Assembly: GCA_029216955.1 (NCBI GenBank)
Contig: JANAVB010002199.1
Coordinates: 17,627,061-17,691,060, forward strand
Source: Iris pallida
Lineage: Eukaryota > Streptophyta > Magnoliopsida > Asparagales > Iridaceae
DNA length: 64,000 bases
Direction of reading: 5' to 3'
Under the pieces are notes generated by a model. That model ran no database searches and had not been told where the DNA came from. It saw only the letters and a list, made by a program, of their open reading frames with translations. This document shows, piece by piece, positions 43,456 through 57,474 of this stretch; the first letter of the stretch is position 1; each line of letters begins with the position of its first letter. The position numbers and the translations under genes are program-made.

Positions 43456-44291
43456 ATACTTGTAAAGTGGAGAGAGAAAAATAGATATTTAAAATAGGAG
43501 AAATAGGGGAAAAATATGTGGGGTATTTATGCAGTCATGAGAGAACAATACGGAGCTTGGGTTCGGGTTCGGTCGAGCCGGGTCGGGTCGAAATCGAACC
43601 GGGTGCAATAATTGAATTAAAAATAGGGATTTATAATCACGGGAAAATAAATAATATGCGGGGACTCCAATAAATGGGACACAAGCGTCATGTGGGTAGT
43701 AGGCTTCATGTGGGCCACGTCCATACTTCGGGTCGACTAGGTTGGATCGATGTCGGGTCCCGAAATTAAATTGAAAATTAAATCAGGTTTCACGGTAGAT
43801 AATAAATTGGCCTAAATTGAACCGAAAGTTGTACGAAGGAAATGAAGCACAAAATGGAGTGTCTGAGTGGGACACAAAGGTTATGGGTGAAGAGCGTCTC
43901 GAGTAGATCATTTATGAGAAGTTGGTTTCGTGAAAATGGCTGATCTGGTGCTCCTAAATTAAAAGCAACGGTAACATGCAAACGATGATCAAAAATAAAA
44001 GTGGGAATAATATTCAACGATTAATTGGTCTAAGTTGACCCGAAGTTGCGCGATACAAAAAGAGGACAAGGGAACGAGTTCAAGTGGGACATGATATATC
44101 AAAAAGAAGATAATCTTGTCTACTTCAAAACTCGTGAAGAGAGTTTCAAGAGATTGGCATCCCTGACGCTCCAGAAGTCAAAGTTATGAAAAGGTACATT
44201 AATGATCTAAACAATTAAATAAATAAAATATTTATCGATAATAATTCATTTAGAAAAATTTAAAACAGCCCTGAAATTCAGGGGGCTTACA
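39897..44291 (-). repeat. Right LTR of F
   Basis: 4395 bp, paired with 33459-37892. The (AT) tract is at 43367-43452. It ends CTTACA next to the CTTCT duplication. Confidence 0.9.
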
Positions 44292-44296
44292 CTTCT

Positions 44297-44520
44297 TAAA
44301 ACCAAAGATGAAGTTCTAGACAAATTTAAGGTCTATAAGTCTGAAGCTGAGAACCAGTTAGATAGAAAGATTAAGATTCTTAGATCAGATCGTGGTGGAG
44401 AGTATATCTCAAATGATATGACTAACTTCTGTGAAGGACATGGAATTATTCATGAGGTAACTGCTCCTTATTCACCATAGTCCAACGGAGTTGCTGAAAG
44501 GAACAATTGCACTTTGTTAT
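44297..44520 (+). pseudogene. Integrase core of copia element G, middle part
   Basis: It resumes after F: 'KTKDEVLDKFKVYKSEAENQ', 'IKILRSDRGGEYISNDM' (second core aspartate in RSDRGGEY) and 'GVAERNNCTL' (catalytic glutamate region, usually VAERKNR). An in-frame TAG replaces a glutamine in the 'YSPQSNG' motif (44478-44480). It is cut at 44520 by solo LTR H. Confidence 0.85.
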
Positions 44521-47939
<3,419 letters not shown>

Positions 47940-47944
47940 GTTAT

Positions 47945-48507
47945 ATATGGTCAATGCCATGCTTCTCAGCTCAGGTGCCCTTGATAATGTATGGGAAAAT
48001 GTCCTTTTATCAGCTTATTATATCCTTAATAGGATACCCAGTAAGACTAATAATAAGACCACATATGAGTTATGGAAAGGTCGAACCCCTAGGATTAATT
48101 ACCTCAAAGTTTAGGGATGTCTAGCTAAGGTAGGAATTCCCGAACCCAAAAAGAGAAAGATTGGACCTAAGACTGTAGATGTTGTGTTCATAGGATATGC
48201 CCTAGATAGAAATGCCAATAGATTTTTTGTAACTCATTCTGAAGTAAATGAAATATCTAATAACACAATTATAGAAGCTAGAGATGCAGTTTACTTTGAG
48301 AACATTTTTTCCTTCAAGGATAAAACCCCTTTATCTTCGTCTAACCCTTCTCTTACTCCATCTACTAGTTCTCACGATCAAGTACCTAGTTCTCAACCTG
48401 AACAAGTCATAGAACCTAGAAGGAGTAAAAGAGAAAGGATTGAAAAGAATTTAGGAGAAGTATTCTTCACCTTTTTGATAGAGGGTGATCCCTCAACTTA
48501 TGAATAA
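47945..48507 (+). pseudogene. Integrase C-terminal region and linker of copia element G
   Basis: 'AMLLSSGALDNVWENVLLSA', 'NRIPSKTNNKTTYELWKGRT' and 'VVFIGYALDRNANRFFV' are standard copia post-integrase motifs. An in-frame TAG lies near 48115 ('LKV*GCLAKV', usual LRVWGC). The serine-rich linker 'STSSHDQVPSSQPEQVIEPR' and 'RSKRERIEKNLG' precedes RT. The ORF ends at TAA 48505-48507. Confidence 0.8.
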
Positions 48508-49520
48508 GCCATATTCTCTCATGATACCTTTTTCTGGAAAGAAGCTATTAACAATGAGTACAACTCCATTATGGAGAACAATACTTAATTTTTAGCAGAC
48601 CTTCCTTTAGGTAGTAAATCCATAGGTTGTAAGTGGATCTTCAAAAGAAAACTTAGAGCCGATAGTACTATAGAGAAATACAAGGCTAGGCTAGTAGCCA
48701 AAGGATTTACTCAGAAAAAAGGATTAGATTATTTTGATACCTACTCTACTATTGCTAGGATTTCTTCTATAAGAACCCTCCTGGCCTTAGCCTCCATTCA
48801 TGATATGCTGATCCATCAAATGGATGTAAAGAAAACATTTCTAAATGGAGATATAGAGGAAGAGATCTATATGAAGCAACCTGAAGGTTTTATTACTAAA
48901 GGTCAAGAAAAGAAGGTTTGTAGATTAGTAAAAAAATTTATGGCCTAAAGCAAGCTCCCAAGCAATAGCACAACAAATTTGACAAAGTCATTATAGAATT
49001 TGGTTTTGTGCCAAATGAATATGGCAAATGTTTGTATTCTAAAATACAAATGAAATTTGTGTTATCTTATGCTTGTATGTTGATGATATCCTTATTCTAG
49101 GATCTTCACTGGAACAGATAAATAATACTAAGAATTATTTATCTAACCAGTTTGATATGAAAGATCTAGGTAAAGTAAACATAACTGGGAATGCAAGTGT
49201 CCAAAAGGAAAGATGGCTATACTCTATCCCTAACACATTCAATTGAGAAAATGCTAAAAAAGTTTGAGTATTTTGACAAAAAACCTACCCTTATTCCTTT
49301 TGACAGCAGTGTTGTTCTAAAAAAGAATGAAGGATCACCTATAGAACAACATAGATATTCACAGATAATAGGATTCCTTATGTACATAACAAATAGGACC
49401 AGACTCGATTTGCATTTGCTATTGGAAGACTTAGTAGATATACCAGTAACCCAAATCAGTTACATTAGACTACATTGGATAGAGCATTTGGATATCTTAG
49501 AGGTACTCTAGATTACAAAC
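48508..49520 (+). pseudogene. Reverse transcriptase of copia element G, multiply broken
   Basis: Recognisable blocks: 'FFWKEAINNEYNSIMENNT' (stop in place of W or K after it), 'CKWIFKRKLRADSTIEKYKA', 'RLVAKGFTQKKGLDYFDTYS', 'MDVKKTFLNGDIEEEIYMKQ', then a frame break with LYGLKQAP damaged near 48945. The catalytic box LYVDDILIL lies at about 49078-49100. Downstream 'KRKDGYTLSLTHSIEKMLKK' and 'RYSQIIGFLMYITNRTRLDL' belong to the thumb and connection. At least four stops or frameshifts are present. Confidence 0.82.
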
Positions 49521-49539
49521 TCATTATATTAGACACCCC

Positions 49540-50030
49540 GATATCATATAAGGTTATTCAGATGCAAACTGGGTAACTGATTCACATGGTGTGAAATCAA
49601 CAACTGGATATGTTTTTACCATAGCAGGAGCTGTAATATCCTGGGGATCATGTAAATAAACTATCATAGCTAGAAGTACAATAGATTCTGAAATGATAGC
49701 TTTGGACACTACCTGTACAGAAGCCGAATGGCTTAGAAATCTTATTATGCATATACCTGTTTCTGTTCATAATATTCATGCAATTTCCATAAACTGTGAT
49801 AATAAATCTGTTAATGAACTACTAAAGCATGATTCTGTGAATGCTAAGATGAACAGGCACCTGTAGCTGCGCTTCAAGTCCATAAAAAACCTATTGGAAA
49901 AAAAATGTGGTTCTTGACTATATAAAGTCAGAAAAGAACCTTGCAGACCACTTGACGAAGGGTCTGTCTAGGACATTGATCCTAAAATCATTGAGAGGGA
50001 TGGGGTTAAGCCCATAGCACAGTCACCAGC
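49540..50030 (+). pseudogene. RNase H of copia element G
   Basis: 'GYSDANWVTDSHGVKSTTGY' holds the first acidic residue; 'IIARSTIDSEMIALDTTCTE' and 'NCDNKSVNELLKHDSVNAKM' follow. A stop (TAA) replaces the Q of the usual 'SKQT' motif near 49657, and a TAG lies near 49864. The end motif 'CRPLDEGSV' is out of frame (usual ADxLTK). It is inactive. Confidence 0.78.
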
Positions 50031-50661
50031 AGTGGCAACCCAACCGAGTCGACTGGAGATCCCAAGAAGCCGGTTCAATGGGTAGGAACAAGCTGGATTA
50101 GGTGACTATTATGGAACACTGACCTTAAGATTAAATTCTCTTTAAAATAAAAGCCCAGGAGGCTGTACATGTGTACATTGATACCCCATCCCTATGGTGA
50201 CAATATTCCTTTTATGATATGGATAGGGTGAGGTTAAACTCTTAATAAGTCCAAGCATGATATGCAGGGTTGATTCCTATCACCAACCCTTAAGGACTTA
50301 CCTATATGAGAGGTCGTGAGGGCCGCAACTATAGGACAGGACGATCCTAGACAACTCTCATGAATGTGTAAAAGTGTGCATGGCCAATCAAAGCGCCACC
50401 CGATAGACCAAAAAACCTCTAGCGTATTATGTGTGCTATTTTCTGAATCTGGTTCAAGAAGTCTGATTCAAGGCATAGTCCATCAAGCACTTCTTCAGAC
50501 AAAGACAATAGTAACTAAGTAAAATTCAAGGCTGTAATCCATCTCATCTATGCATAGTATATATTTGCCCAGAAATCTTCTATCAATTGTTATTCCCTTG
50601 TTATCTCTATGTTTTTGGAACTTGACTTTTTCATTTTTTTTTTGGGGGAGGGGGAGGGGAT
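50031..50661 (+). other. 3' untranslated region and polypurine tract of G
   Basis: About 600 bp without ORFs. It ends in a T9 run followed by a G-rich purine tract (50642-50660) directly before the 3' LTR. No separate gene is seen. Confidence 0.7.
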
Positions 50662-51173
50662 TGTTGCATGTTACAAGTAAAAGCCAAGTCCTCAAAAGCC
50701 AAGTCTTCAACATGTGTCATTTTTCTTTGCTTGAGTAACGTTGGAGACTTGGCCTCTTTTGGCTAATTTTAGTATACGCTATTTTAAGCATAGACTATCT
50801 TTAGCATATGCTTAATGCTATATAAGAGCATCCTTTCAAATAAAAAACACAACTTCACTCACTCTCTCTCTCTCTTTCTCTCTCTCTCCCGAACTATCTC
50901 TTTCATTATAAAACAATCGATATTCTTAAAGTTCTTTGTTGTTTTCTGGACAACGCTAAAGTTCGGGTCACTTTTTTCGAGTTGTGTGCGACGAGGAGAT
51001 ACCGGTAGAGCATGGGTTTCACCACTAGGAGCATTCGGATCAAGTTTGTACATAGACCCGAATTAAATCTTAGGGTAGTGCTACGTTAGCGACTTTTCCG
51101 GAGGCCGGTAACATTTACTTTATTTTATTTTGTTTGCAGATTTTTAAAGGAAGAAATGGATTAATTTCCAACA
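50662..51173 (+). repeat. 3' LTR of copia element G
   Basis: A 512-bp copy of 28829-29317, with a CTCTCT expansion at 50860-50888 that the 5' LTR has in shorter form. It ends TTTCCAACA. Confidence 0.88.
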
Positions 51174-51234
51174 ATCTTTGCCTCCATTCGTCCCTGCATC
51201 CTTCGGGACAAATTCTGTGGCCCCCTCTACTAAA
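51174..51234. other. Right flank of G
   Basis: A short stretch reading on the minus strand 'GAAGGATGCAGGGACGAATG'. It does not clearly continue the PPO fragment left of G. Its origin is unknown. Confidence 0.3.
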
Positions 51235-51510
51235 GGGCGGAGCTAGAATTTTTTTTTAGAGGGGACTGCAAATATGGTTGATTTTTTTAATGTAATATTC
51301 TCAAAAAATAAACAAAAAAAAAATAAACTACAAACAAGTGAAACAACAGGGAAAGGACTTGAACCCAGGACCTTACATGCTAGATTCAAGCCAGTCAACC
51401 AACTACGCTAAGGCTGCTACTATTTTTCAATGTGAACATATAGCACTAGTTCTTAAAAACCAAAAGTTTACCCCGGGCTACAGCCCGGGCCAGCCCAAAA
51501 CTGTGGACAA
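51235..51510 (-). mobile_element. tRNA-derived SINE-like element
   Basis: On the minus strand a Pol III A box, TAGCGTAGTTGG (51410-51399), is followed 33 nt later by a B box, GGTTCAAGTCC (51365-51355), the layout of a tRNA-type internal promoter. The downstream sequence (toward 51235) becomes A/T-rich with T and A runs, consistent with a SINE body and tail. The flanking 'GGGCGGAGCTAG' and 'AGCCCGGGCCAGCCC' phrases may be its edges. No target duplication was identified. Confidence 0.5.
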
Positions 51511-51649
51511 GGTGTCATTCCCCTTTTTACACACATACTTCAAAAGGAAGAACATGCATGCAATTGATTGAACAACTTTAACATGTACAATCCCAATATA
51601 TATTTCCTCCTCCTAAATACAGCTATGACAATTACTGTACTATAGTGAG

Positions 51650-51712
<63 letters not shown>

Positions 51713-51950
51713 TGATTAGAATGAGACACTTTTCTGAAGGTTACATATTCGAGTAACGAAAGAAGCATGTTAATTATACAACTATCGTTAGTCTACAAAT
51801 ATCTCTATAAATATTTAGCCTAAAATAACTGGAAAGAGAGTATTAATACCCATGATGTTGGCTTCCTTGGGGAAGTAGCACCAGCACAAAACTAGAACAA
51901 TGAAGAAAGGAACAGCGCACCATACACTACTAGTCTTCATGGCCGAAGAT

Positions 51951-51981
<31 letters not shown>

Positions 51982-52245
51982 TGTATGCAACTACCATCAC
52001 TCTTAAATATTGTTTTGTTTCTTTGTATGACAACTACCACCTTAAATTTGAGAGAGATGATTTAATATGTATGCAACTACCAATCTAGTGCATGCACATC
52101 CAATTAAAATAAATACTGCTTGTCAAAGCATGACTGTTTTCGGTTGCAAAGCATGGTTTTAAAACAAGACCACTGTCACGCTGTTGTTCAACTAGTGTTT
52201 ATAATAAAATATTTTCTACAATGCTATTATGTGTTTCATTGATGG
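51511..52245. other. AT-rich intergenic stretch with microsatellites
   Basis: No gene seen. It contains an (AT) tract at 51653-51708 and a (GA) tract at about 51955-51982. Confidence 0.6.
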
Positions 52246-52249
52246 GTGA

Positions 52250-52479
52250 TAGTTATGGAAAGTAGGGGTGAACATGTTTCGATTTGGACAAAAATCAAAC
52301 TGAGCCGAACTGAATCGAATAAGAGTTTCAGTTCCTATTGTAAAAAAATTGATTCGATTTCGGTTTTGAGAATAGAAAATTTTAATTCGATTTTGACTTT
52401 TGGTTTTGATTTCGGTCCCAAATCGAAACTAGATAAGATTGAAAGTTTATGTAAATACACTTAATTCTATACATATTTT
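52250..52479. mobile_element. Possible hAT-type non-autonomous element fragment
   Basis: 'TAGGGGTGAACATG' followed by repeated TTCGATTT, GAACTGAATCGA and TTTCGGTTTTGA phrases is the style of common plant hAT MITEs with CGGTT-rich ends. The right end is cut by the assembly gap, so no terminal repeat pair can be checked. Confidence 0.35.
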
Positions 52480-52492
52480 NNNNNNNNNNNNN
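52480..52492. other. Assembly gap (13 N)
   Basis: Thirteen undetermined bases. Sequence continuity on either side is not assured. Confidence 0.99.
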
Positions 52493-52610
52493 TTGTTGGA
52501 ACAGTTTCATCATAGGTAAGTGGGCAAGACTTCGCTTCTGATTCTTTCACGATTAATAAAGAATCTATTAAAAAATGTTTAAAATAGACATAAGTACATA
52601 TGAAAGAATT

Positions 52611-52761
52611 GGATGCCCTTATCCATATCCACATTTAGGTTTATCCAAATCAAACACTCCCCCTTGGATGCCCACTTTAATGAGGCAATAATTAAAGTGG
52701 GCATCCAAGGGGGAGTGTGTGATTTGGATAAACTCAAATGTAGATATGGATAAGGGCATCC
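52611..52761. repeat. Near-perfect palindrome, 71-bp arms and 9-nt loop
   Basis: Arms 52611-52681 and 52691-52761 are reverse complements with about four mismatches. A third, direct partial copy follows at 52767-52830. The arms include GGATGCCCTTATCCATATC and CCCCCTTGGATGCCCACTTT, phrases I associate with plant copia LTR ends. Confidence 0.88.
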
Positions 52762-53640
52762 ACTTTTGGGTTTATCCAAATCACAATACTTCTCCTTGGA
52801 TGTCCACTTTAATTATTGCCTCATTAAAAACTTTTCTTAAGGAAAGCCCATCTTTTGGAAAAAAATCCATAGAAAAGAAAAGAGTAAAATAATATTCTTT
52901 AGGAATATGATTCTTCAGGAATCCAAGTGGGTGCGACTTACACTGCCTCATTAAAAATCTTTCGAGGAAAAACTCAGTGGAAAAAAATCTCAACGAAGGA
53001 AAATAGTACAATACGCAAAGACATACTTCAAAATGTCTCCATTAGCATCTTCAGGATGTTTGCATCTACATGATGCGCCCCCTCAAAAATATTACATTCT
53101 TGTTCTTACCTCAATTCAAAATAAAAAATTAACCCCCAATATTATTTAAATATTACATCTCACCCAACACTTTATTTGTCTATACATTTATAGTCATATT
53201 CTTATGCAGAGGTTGCAGACTTTATCTGTGATTCCCGAAAGCTCGTAACTCCCCCTGATATGTTAAACTATTAAAATTATAGCCATGCACATGATTTGAT
53301 GAAGTTGCTACAGTGATTTTCTTTAGTTCTCTCTCAAATACCTGCGACATTGTTTATAAAAGATATACCTTTGTTTGTGATATCCTCTTAAGGATGAATA
53401 AATACCTTGCATTTGCATATCTCAAAATACGTGAATTAAATCATTAATGATATGTCATGTCTATGTGTATATGCAAATCAACAGATTCACATAAAATATT
53501 GTGCTGAGTGAATGGCAATAAATAATTTATATTTATATTCTTTAAACATGGTACTTCAGGAAACATGTTATTTCATTCTTTCGATCGTAACGAATCTCAT
53601 TGATCTGGCCATTATAGTTTATTGAGTAAATGATAATTAC
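52762..53640. other. Probable decayed LTR or retroelement fragment, AT-rich
   Basis: 'ATTGCCTCATTAAAAACTTT' and the related 'CTGCCTCATTAAAAATCTTT' (52806 and 52944), each followed by 'GGAAA...CC'-type runs, look like copia LTR sequence on the minus strand. No ORF of note. Boundaries unclear. Confidence 0.4.
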
Positions 53641-53649
53641 TCATATTAT

Positions 53650-53965
53650 ATCTTTTCAGGAGATTTATCTCTACGGGAGATTAATATTCTCTCTTTAGGA
53701 GATTATAGTAGATCTCTTCTAAAGATCCATTTCTTCTGAAGATTTATCTCTTCTAGAGATTCCGATCTCTTTAGGGGATTCCAATCTCTTCTGTAGATTT
53801 TGATCTCATTCCGATCTCTTTTGGAGATTCTGATCTCATTCCGATCTCTTCTGGAGATTCCAATATCTTCTGGAGATACCGATCTCTTCGAAAGAAACTA
53901 ATTTCTTTGGGAGATACCAATCTCTGCGGGAGATATCAATCTCTTCGGAAGATTGTCACATTTTT
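53650..53965. repeat. Degenerate tandem array of GATCTCTTCTGGAGATTC-type units
   Basis: Fifteen or more units of 16-22 bp carry the core 'ATCTCTTC' plus 'GGAGAT', with each unit itself partly palindromic (GATCTC...GAGAT). The array ends just before element E at 53977. Confidence 0.78.
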
Positions 53966-53976
53966 ATCTCTTCATG

Positions 53977-56819
53977 TGTCACGCCCCAGAACCAGAATAC
54001 TGGAGAGCGGGGGCAGACATAACCAGCTACGTATATTGAAATAGAATACATCTCAACTATACGGTCACGGCTGTCTAGATATGAGGGTTTACTACAAGCC
54101 AGCAGTCTCTTAAGGTCAAGCCTATTGTCTCAATCTCAAGCAATTAACAGAGTTACAAGATGTTAGAGCATCAAATATATATATATATATATATATATAT
54201 AAGGCGTCCCAAATATTACATATTGGATGATCATGAAGCTAGTCGTACAAAATGATAGGACTAGCAAGAGTTCAGTCATACATGATCAACCCTAGGATTT
54301 GTTAATCATGTTTACAGCCCGTAGGCAGACAGTAAGTAAATGTGCATCGAGCTAACAGGTGCTCGTCGGCTAAACGCCTCAAAAGAATAAATTTACATAT
54401 AAGTGGGTGAAACAAAAGGAAAACCCACTCTTGGCCCGGGTTCCGTCTAGTTGTCACCATTGGGCTGGAAGCTTGGTAGATCCTCGGGAGCTGCTCCGAA
54501 ATCTGGCCACACAAAACCAGCTGGGTCAAACCCCAGAAAGAGCAAGTGCCACAAAGGAGGCCACAAATAAGAACAAAAGACAGCATATCAGAACATAAGA
54601 ATAAAAGAAGTACAAGTAGTAAAGTACACAGGGCGATAAACGACTAGAGACGTGGAACCATTCCGGGAGCCAGTTACAATCCTTAAACCAAACAAGGACC
54701 TGGATTGTACCCCTTCGCCTGAATAGCTCACTGTCTCTACCCATTTATCGTTAGAGATAAGTAAAACAATCATGATCAAGAGTTCCAGGTACAGGGGCTA
54801 GACAAGACTTAGACAGAGCTGGACACCATTCATTCACAATCGGCCAAGCAAGTACTACGGCTTACTACTTTAACTAACTAGGGTTATCACAAACCTAATT
54901 ACTAACAAGATGCAAGTGAGAATTCCAGTCCCAAGCCCTACAGACCATCCAGTTATCCTTCCGCGGGTTGAGAGTTATAGGTGGGTACATTGCCCGGGAG
55001 ACAAATGTACCCTTAGGTGACTTAGAGGGTGCAACACATGACAGTGTGCTGGAAATGTGCTCTACTCGTCGGCAAGCTACAAGTCCATTAAAGTGCCCAG
55101 ATAACGAGATTGCCTGTGACTGGGAATTCTCCATGTTCTAGTTTGATCTAATCATTAGCCTAATCCAATTTAGCGCGAGTCCCTGGCCGTGGTACCCAGG
55201 AAGTCACGTCCTAGACATGATGCAAGACAAGACAAGTGGATTGTACCAGCAAGCAAGCAGGAGCACCCACGGTGTCAAGGCAAGTCAAGTCAAGTCAAGT
55301 CAGGAGTGCACCGCCACGGCCACTATCAAGTTATCAAGATAAATCATGTCAGGGTACTGTCAGGAGTGCGCCACTACGGGCCACTATCAAGTCAGGTTGG
55401 TCATGTCAGGAGTGCACCACTACGGGTCACTGTCGTGTTATGCTAGTTCCTTGTCATGCCATGCCATGTTCAATAGTCATTCCAAACATATTAAGTAAAA
55501 TCAAGTTCATGACAAAAGGCGTAAGGATATAAAATGGGTTCCATTAGGTAAAATTAAGTGTGCTTTGCCAGAGCCTTTAATAATATGAGCATATATGATC
55601 AGCTATCGTAGATACTACTTTCAAACTAGTATTTATATTAGAGGAAAAAAAAGATTATAACCATAAGGATGGTGTTGGTAGTAGCACTATAAGTCATGCA
55701 TAAGATGTCTCTATCTAGTTTTTTCATGAGTTCTAGTTTCTAGATATGAGCAAATCTTATTAATAGTTGCAAATAAAGTTATTATTAATCAATAACAATG
55801 ATTCTAAACATAGAACATCGGGTCTATGACAGTTGGTAGGACAATAATGCATCTGTAGTATCCCTATGGATGGCGCAGGGTGAGCTGCGCAGGGTACCAA
55901 CTGCGCCAGAGATGGATGGCGCAGCAGATGGGTTGCGCGGGATCAAATTGCGTAGGGGTTAGACTGCGCAGGAGGGGATAGCGCAGGGTGAGCTGCGCAG
56001 AGGGTGGACTGCGCAGGAGTCAGGTTGCGCAGGGCCAACTACGCAGGGGTTAGTGCGCCAAGGGAGGTGCGCGGTCCAGCCCAAGAGGCCGGGCGCAATC
56101 GGCTATGCGCAATGAAAGGCGCTGGCCGAGAAGGAAGGTGCGCAGTTCACCAAAGGGTGAGCTGCGCAATCGGCCTTGCGCTAAAGCGCGCAGGCCGAGA
56201 GGGCTGCTTCTCCAACCCGAGAAGAACTCCAAGAACTTCAAAACTTCAATTCTTCATAACTTAACCAAATCAAAACCAAATCTAGATTTTCAAAGTTCTA
56301 TCTTGAGTAAAATCGAATTCTCTTCCACATGGAAGCATCAAAACATACAAAAATCGAAGTTAAATAGATCAAAACCATGTAAACCCGAAAATAGTAAAAA
56401 CCTAGATCTAGAACAAAGGAAACTCCAAATCACAAAATGTCAAGTTCTAAAGTTGTTCTCCATGGCCTAATCTAGCTAATGGACAAATAAAAAGTGGTGC
56501 TTATTTGATGGCAAGGTGCACTTGTCTAATGGGTTGGGGAGTAGTGGAAGAAGGAAGAAGAAGAAAATTAATGGAGAGTAAAGAGGAGAGAGAAAGTTAG
56601 GTGGGGGTATAATGAGGGTGGTTGTGTTGTATTGAGGGTAGAGTGTAGGTTAAAGTGTACCAATTCATATGAACCAAACCAAACCAACTTCCACAAAATA
56701 AACCAAGCCATGGTCCAAACCTATTTACGAGAAACCAAAATTCGCAAGTCGAAAAAATAAAATACGTGCCAAAATCAAATTACGAGTACAAATACGAAAT
56801 ACAGGAAATGGGGGTGACA
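53977..56819 (-). repeat. Left LTR of E (3' LTR in coding sense)
   Basis: 2843 bp, TGTCACGCCCC to GGGGGTGACA. The first 250 bp and the leader-facing end match LTRs of B. It contains a TA tract (54178-54202) that is about 48 bp in the right LTR, and a GCGCAG array (55868-56205). Confidence 0.9.
55868..56205. repeat. GCGCAG(G)-rich array in the E LTR
   Basis: About fifteen copies of CTGCGCAGG, GGCGCAG or related hexamers at 12-30 bp spacing. It lies in the same LTR position as the TACGCTCAGG array of B, so the two families have filled one site with unrelated repeats. Unusually CpG-rich for this region. Confidence 0.78.
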
Positions 56820-56838
56820 ACTCTACCCACCTTCAAAG
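56820..56838 (-). other. Polypurine tract of E
   Basis: Minus-strand TTTGAAGGTGGGTAGAGT adjoins the LTR start TGTCACCCCC. It is conserved with B. Confidence 0.65.
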
Positions 56839-56988
56839 AATTCCGTCCTCGAAATTTAATCAAGGAGCTAGAGATTGCCACGACAAGCTATACTAAGCAC
56901 ATGCAAGCTACACTAAGCAGTTCAATCATACAATCATACAATACAAGCAAGGAAGGGAAAGCGTAAGGCACAAGGAAGACATTATACC

Positions 56989-57474
56989 TTACGAGTCAAA
57001 CAGGTAGGGATATCGCGATCGGATGTCGTCCTCACGCTCCCACGTTGACTCACCTAGAGAGTGATGACCCCAAACAACACGGACTAAGTTAATAGTCTTG
57101 TTCTTGAGCGTCTTTTCTCTCCGGTACAATATAGACACGGGCCTCTCCTCATACGAAAGGTTGGTACCAACAACCAATTTCGAATGATCTAGGATATGGC
57201 TCGGGTCCGGAATATACCGTCGTAATTGGGACACATGGAATACATCATGCACCTCACTTAGTGACGACGGAAGAGAGAGACGATAGGATACATCTCCTAC
57301 TCGCTCTAGAATATCGAACGGCCCTATATACCTAGGACTAAGCTTTCCCCGTATGCCAAAACGAATGACGCCGCGGGTAGGCGAGATCCTAAGGAATACA
57401 TGGTCGCCGACGACAAATTCTAAGGGACGCCGATGAGCATCGGCCCAATGGCTCTGGCGATCCTGAGCAACTCA
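56989..57474 (-). pseudogene. Pol C-terminus of E: integrase end and chromodomain
   Basis: It is separated from the integrase core by a TGA at 57472-57474, which sits where relatives have arginine (CGA to TGA, a C-to-T type change). After the stop the frame stays open: 'FVVGDHVFLRISPTRGV', 'GPFDILERVGDVSYRLSLP', 'VHDVFHVSQLRRYIPDPSH', then a chromodomain-like end 'NKTINLVRVVWGHHSLGEST', with the WE residues following. Such chromodomains bind modified histone tails and steer integration. The ORF ends at 56989. Confidence 0.85.

Larger units (their letters stand above)
33459..44291 (-). mobile_element. LARD-like element F: 4.4-kb LTRs and a 2-kb non-coding interior
   Basis: This 10.8-kb element runs from TGTCACGACCC to GGGGGCTTACA and is flanked by CTTCT (33454-33458 and 44292-44296) inside the integrase of G. 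The two LTRs (33459-37892 and 39897-44291) look 97-98% alike by eye. The 2.0-kb interior has a minus-strand polypurine tract at its left end and leader-like sequence at its right, but no gag or pol ORF. This matches the definition of large retrotransposon derivatives (LARDs). It would rely on helper proteins; the lineage is inferred as Ty3/gypsy from the LTR ends and leader shared with B and E. Confidence 0.88.

Noticed and set aside
51355..51410. A functional tRNA gene
   Set aside because: Only the A and B boxes are present. No acceptor stem pairing or anticodon arm that I could fold convincingly. A SINE-like promoter fits better.
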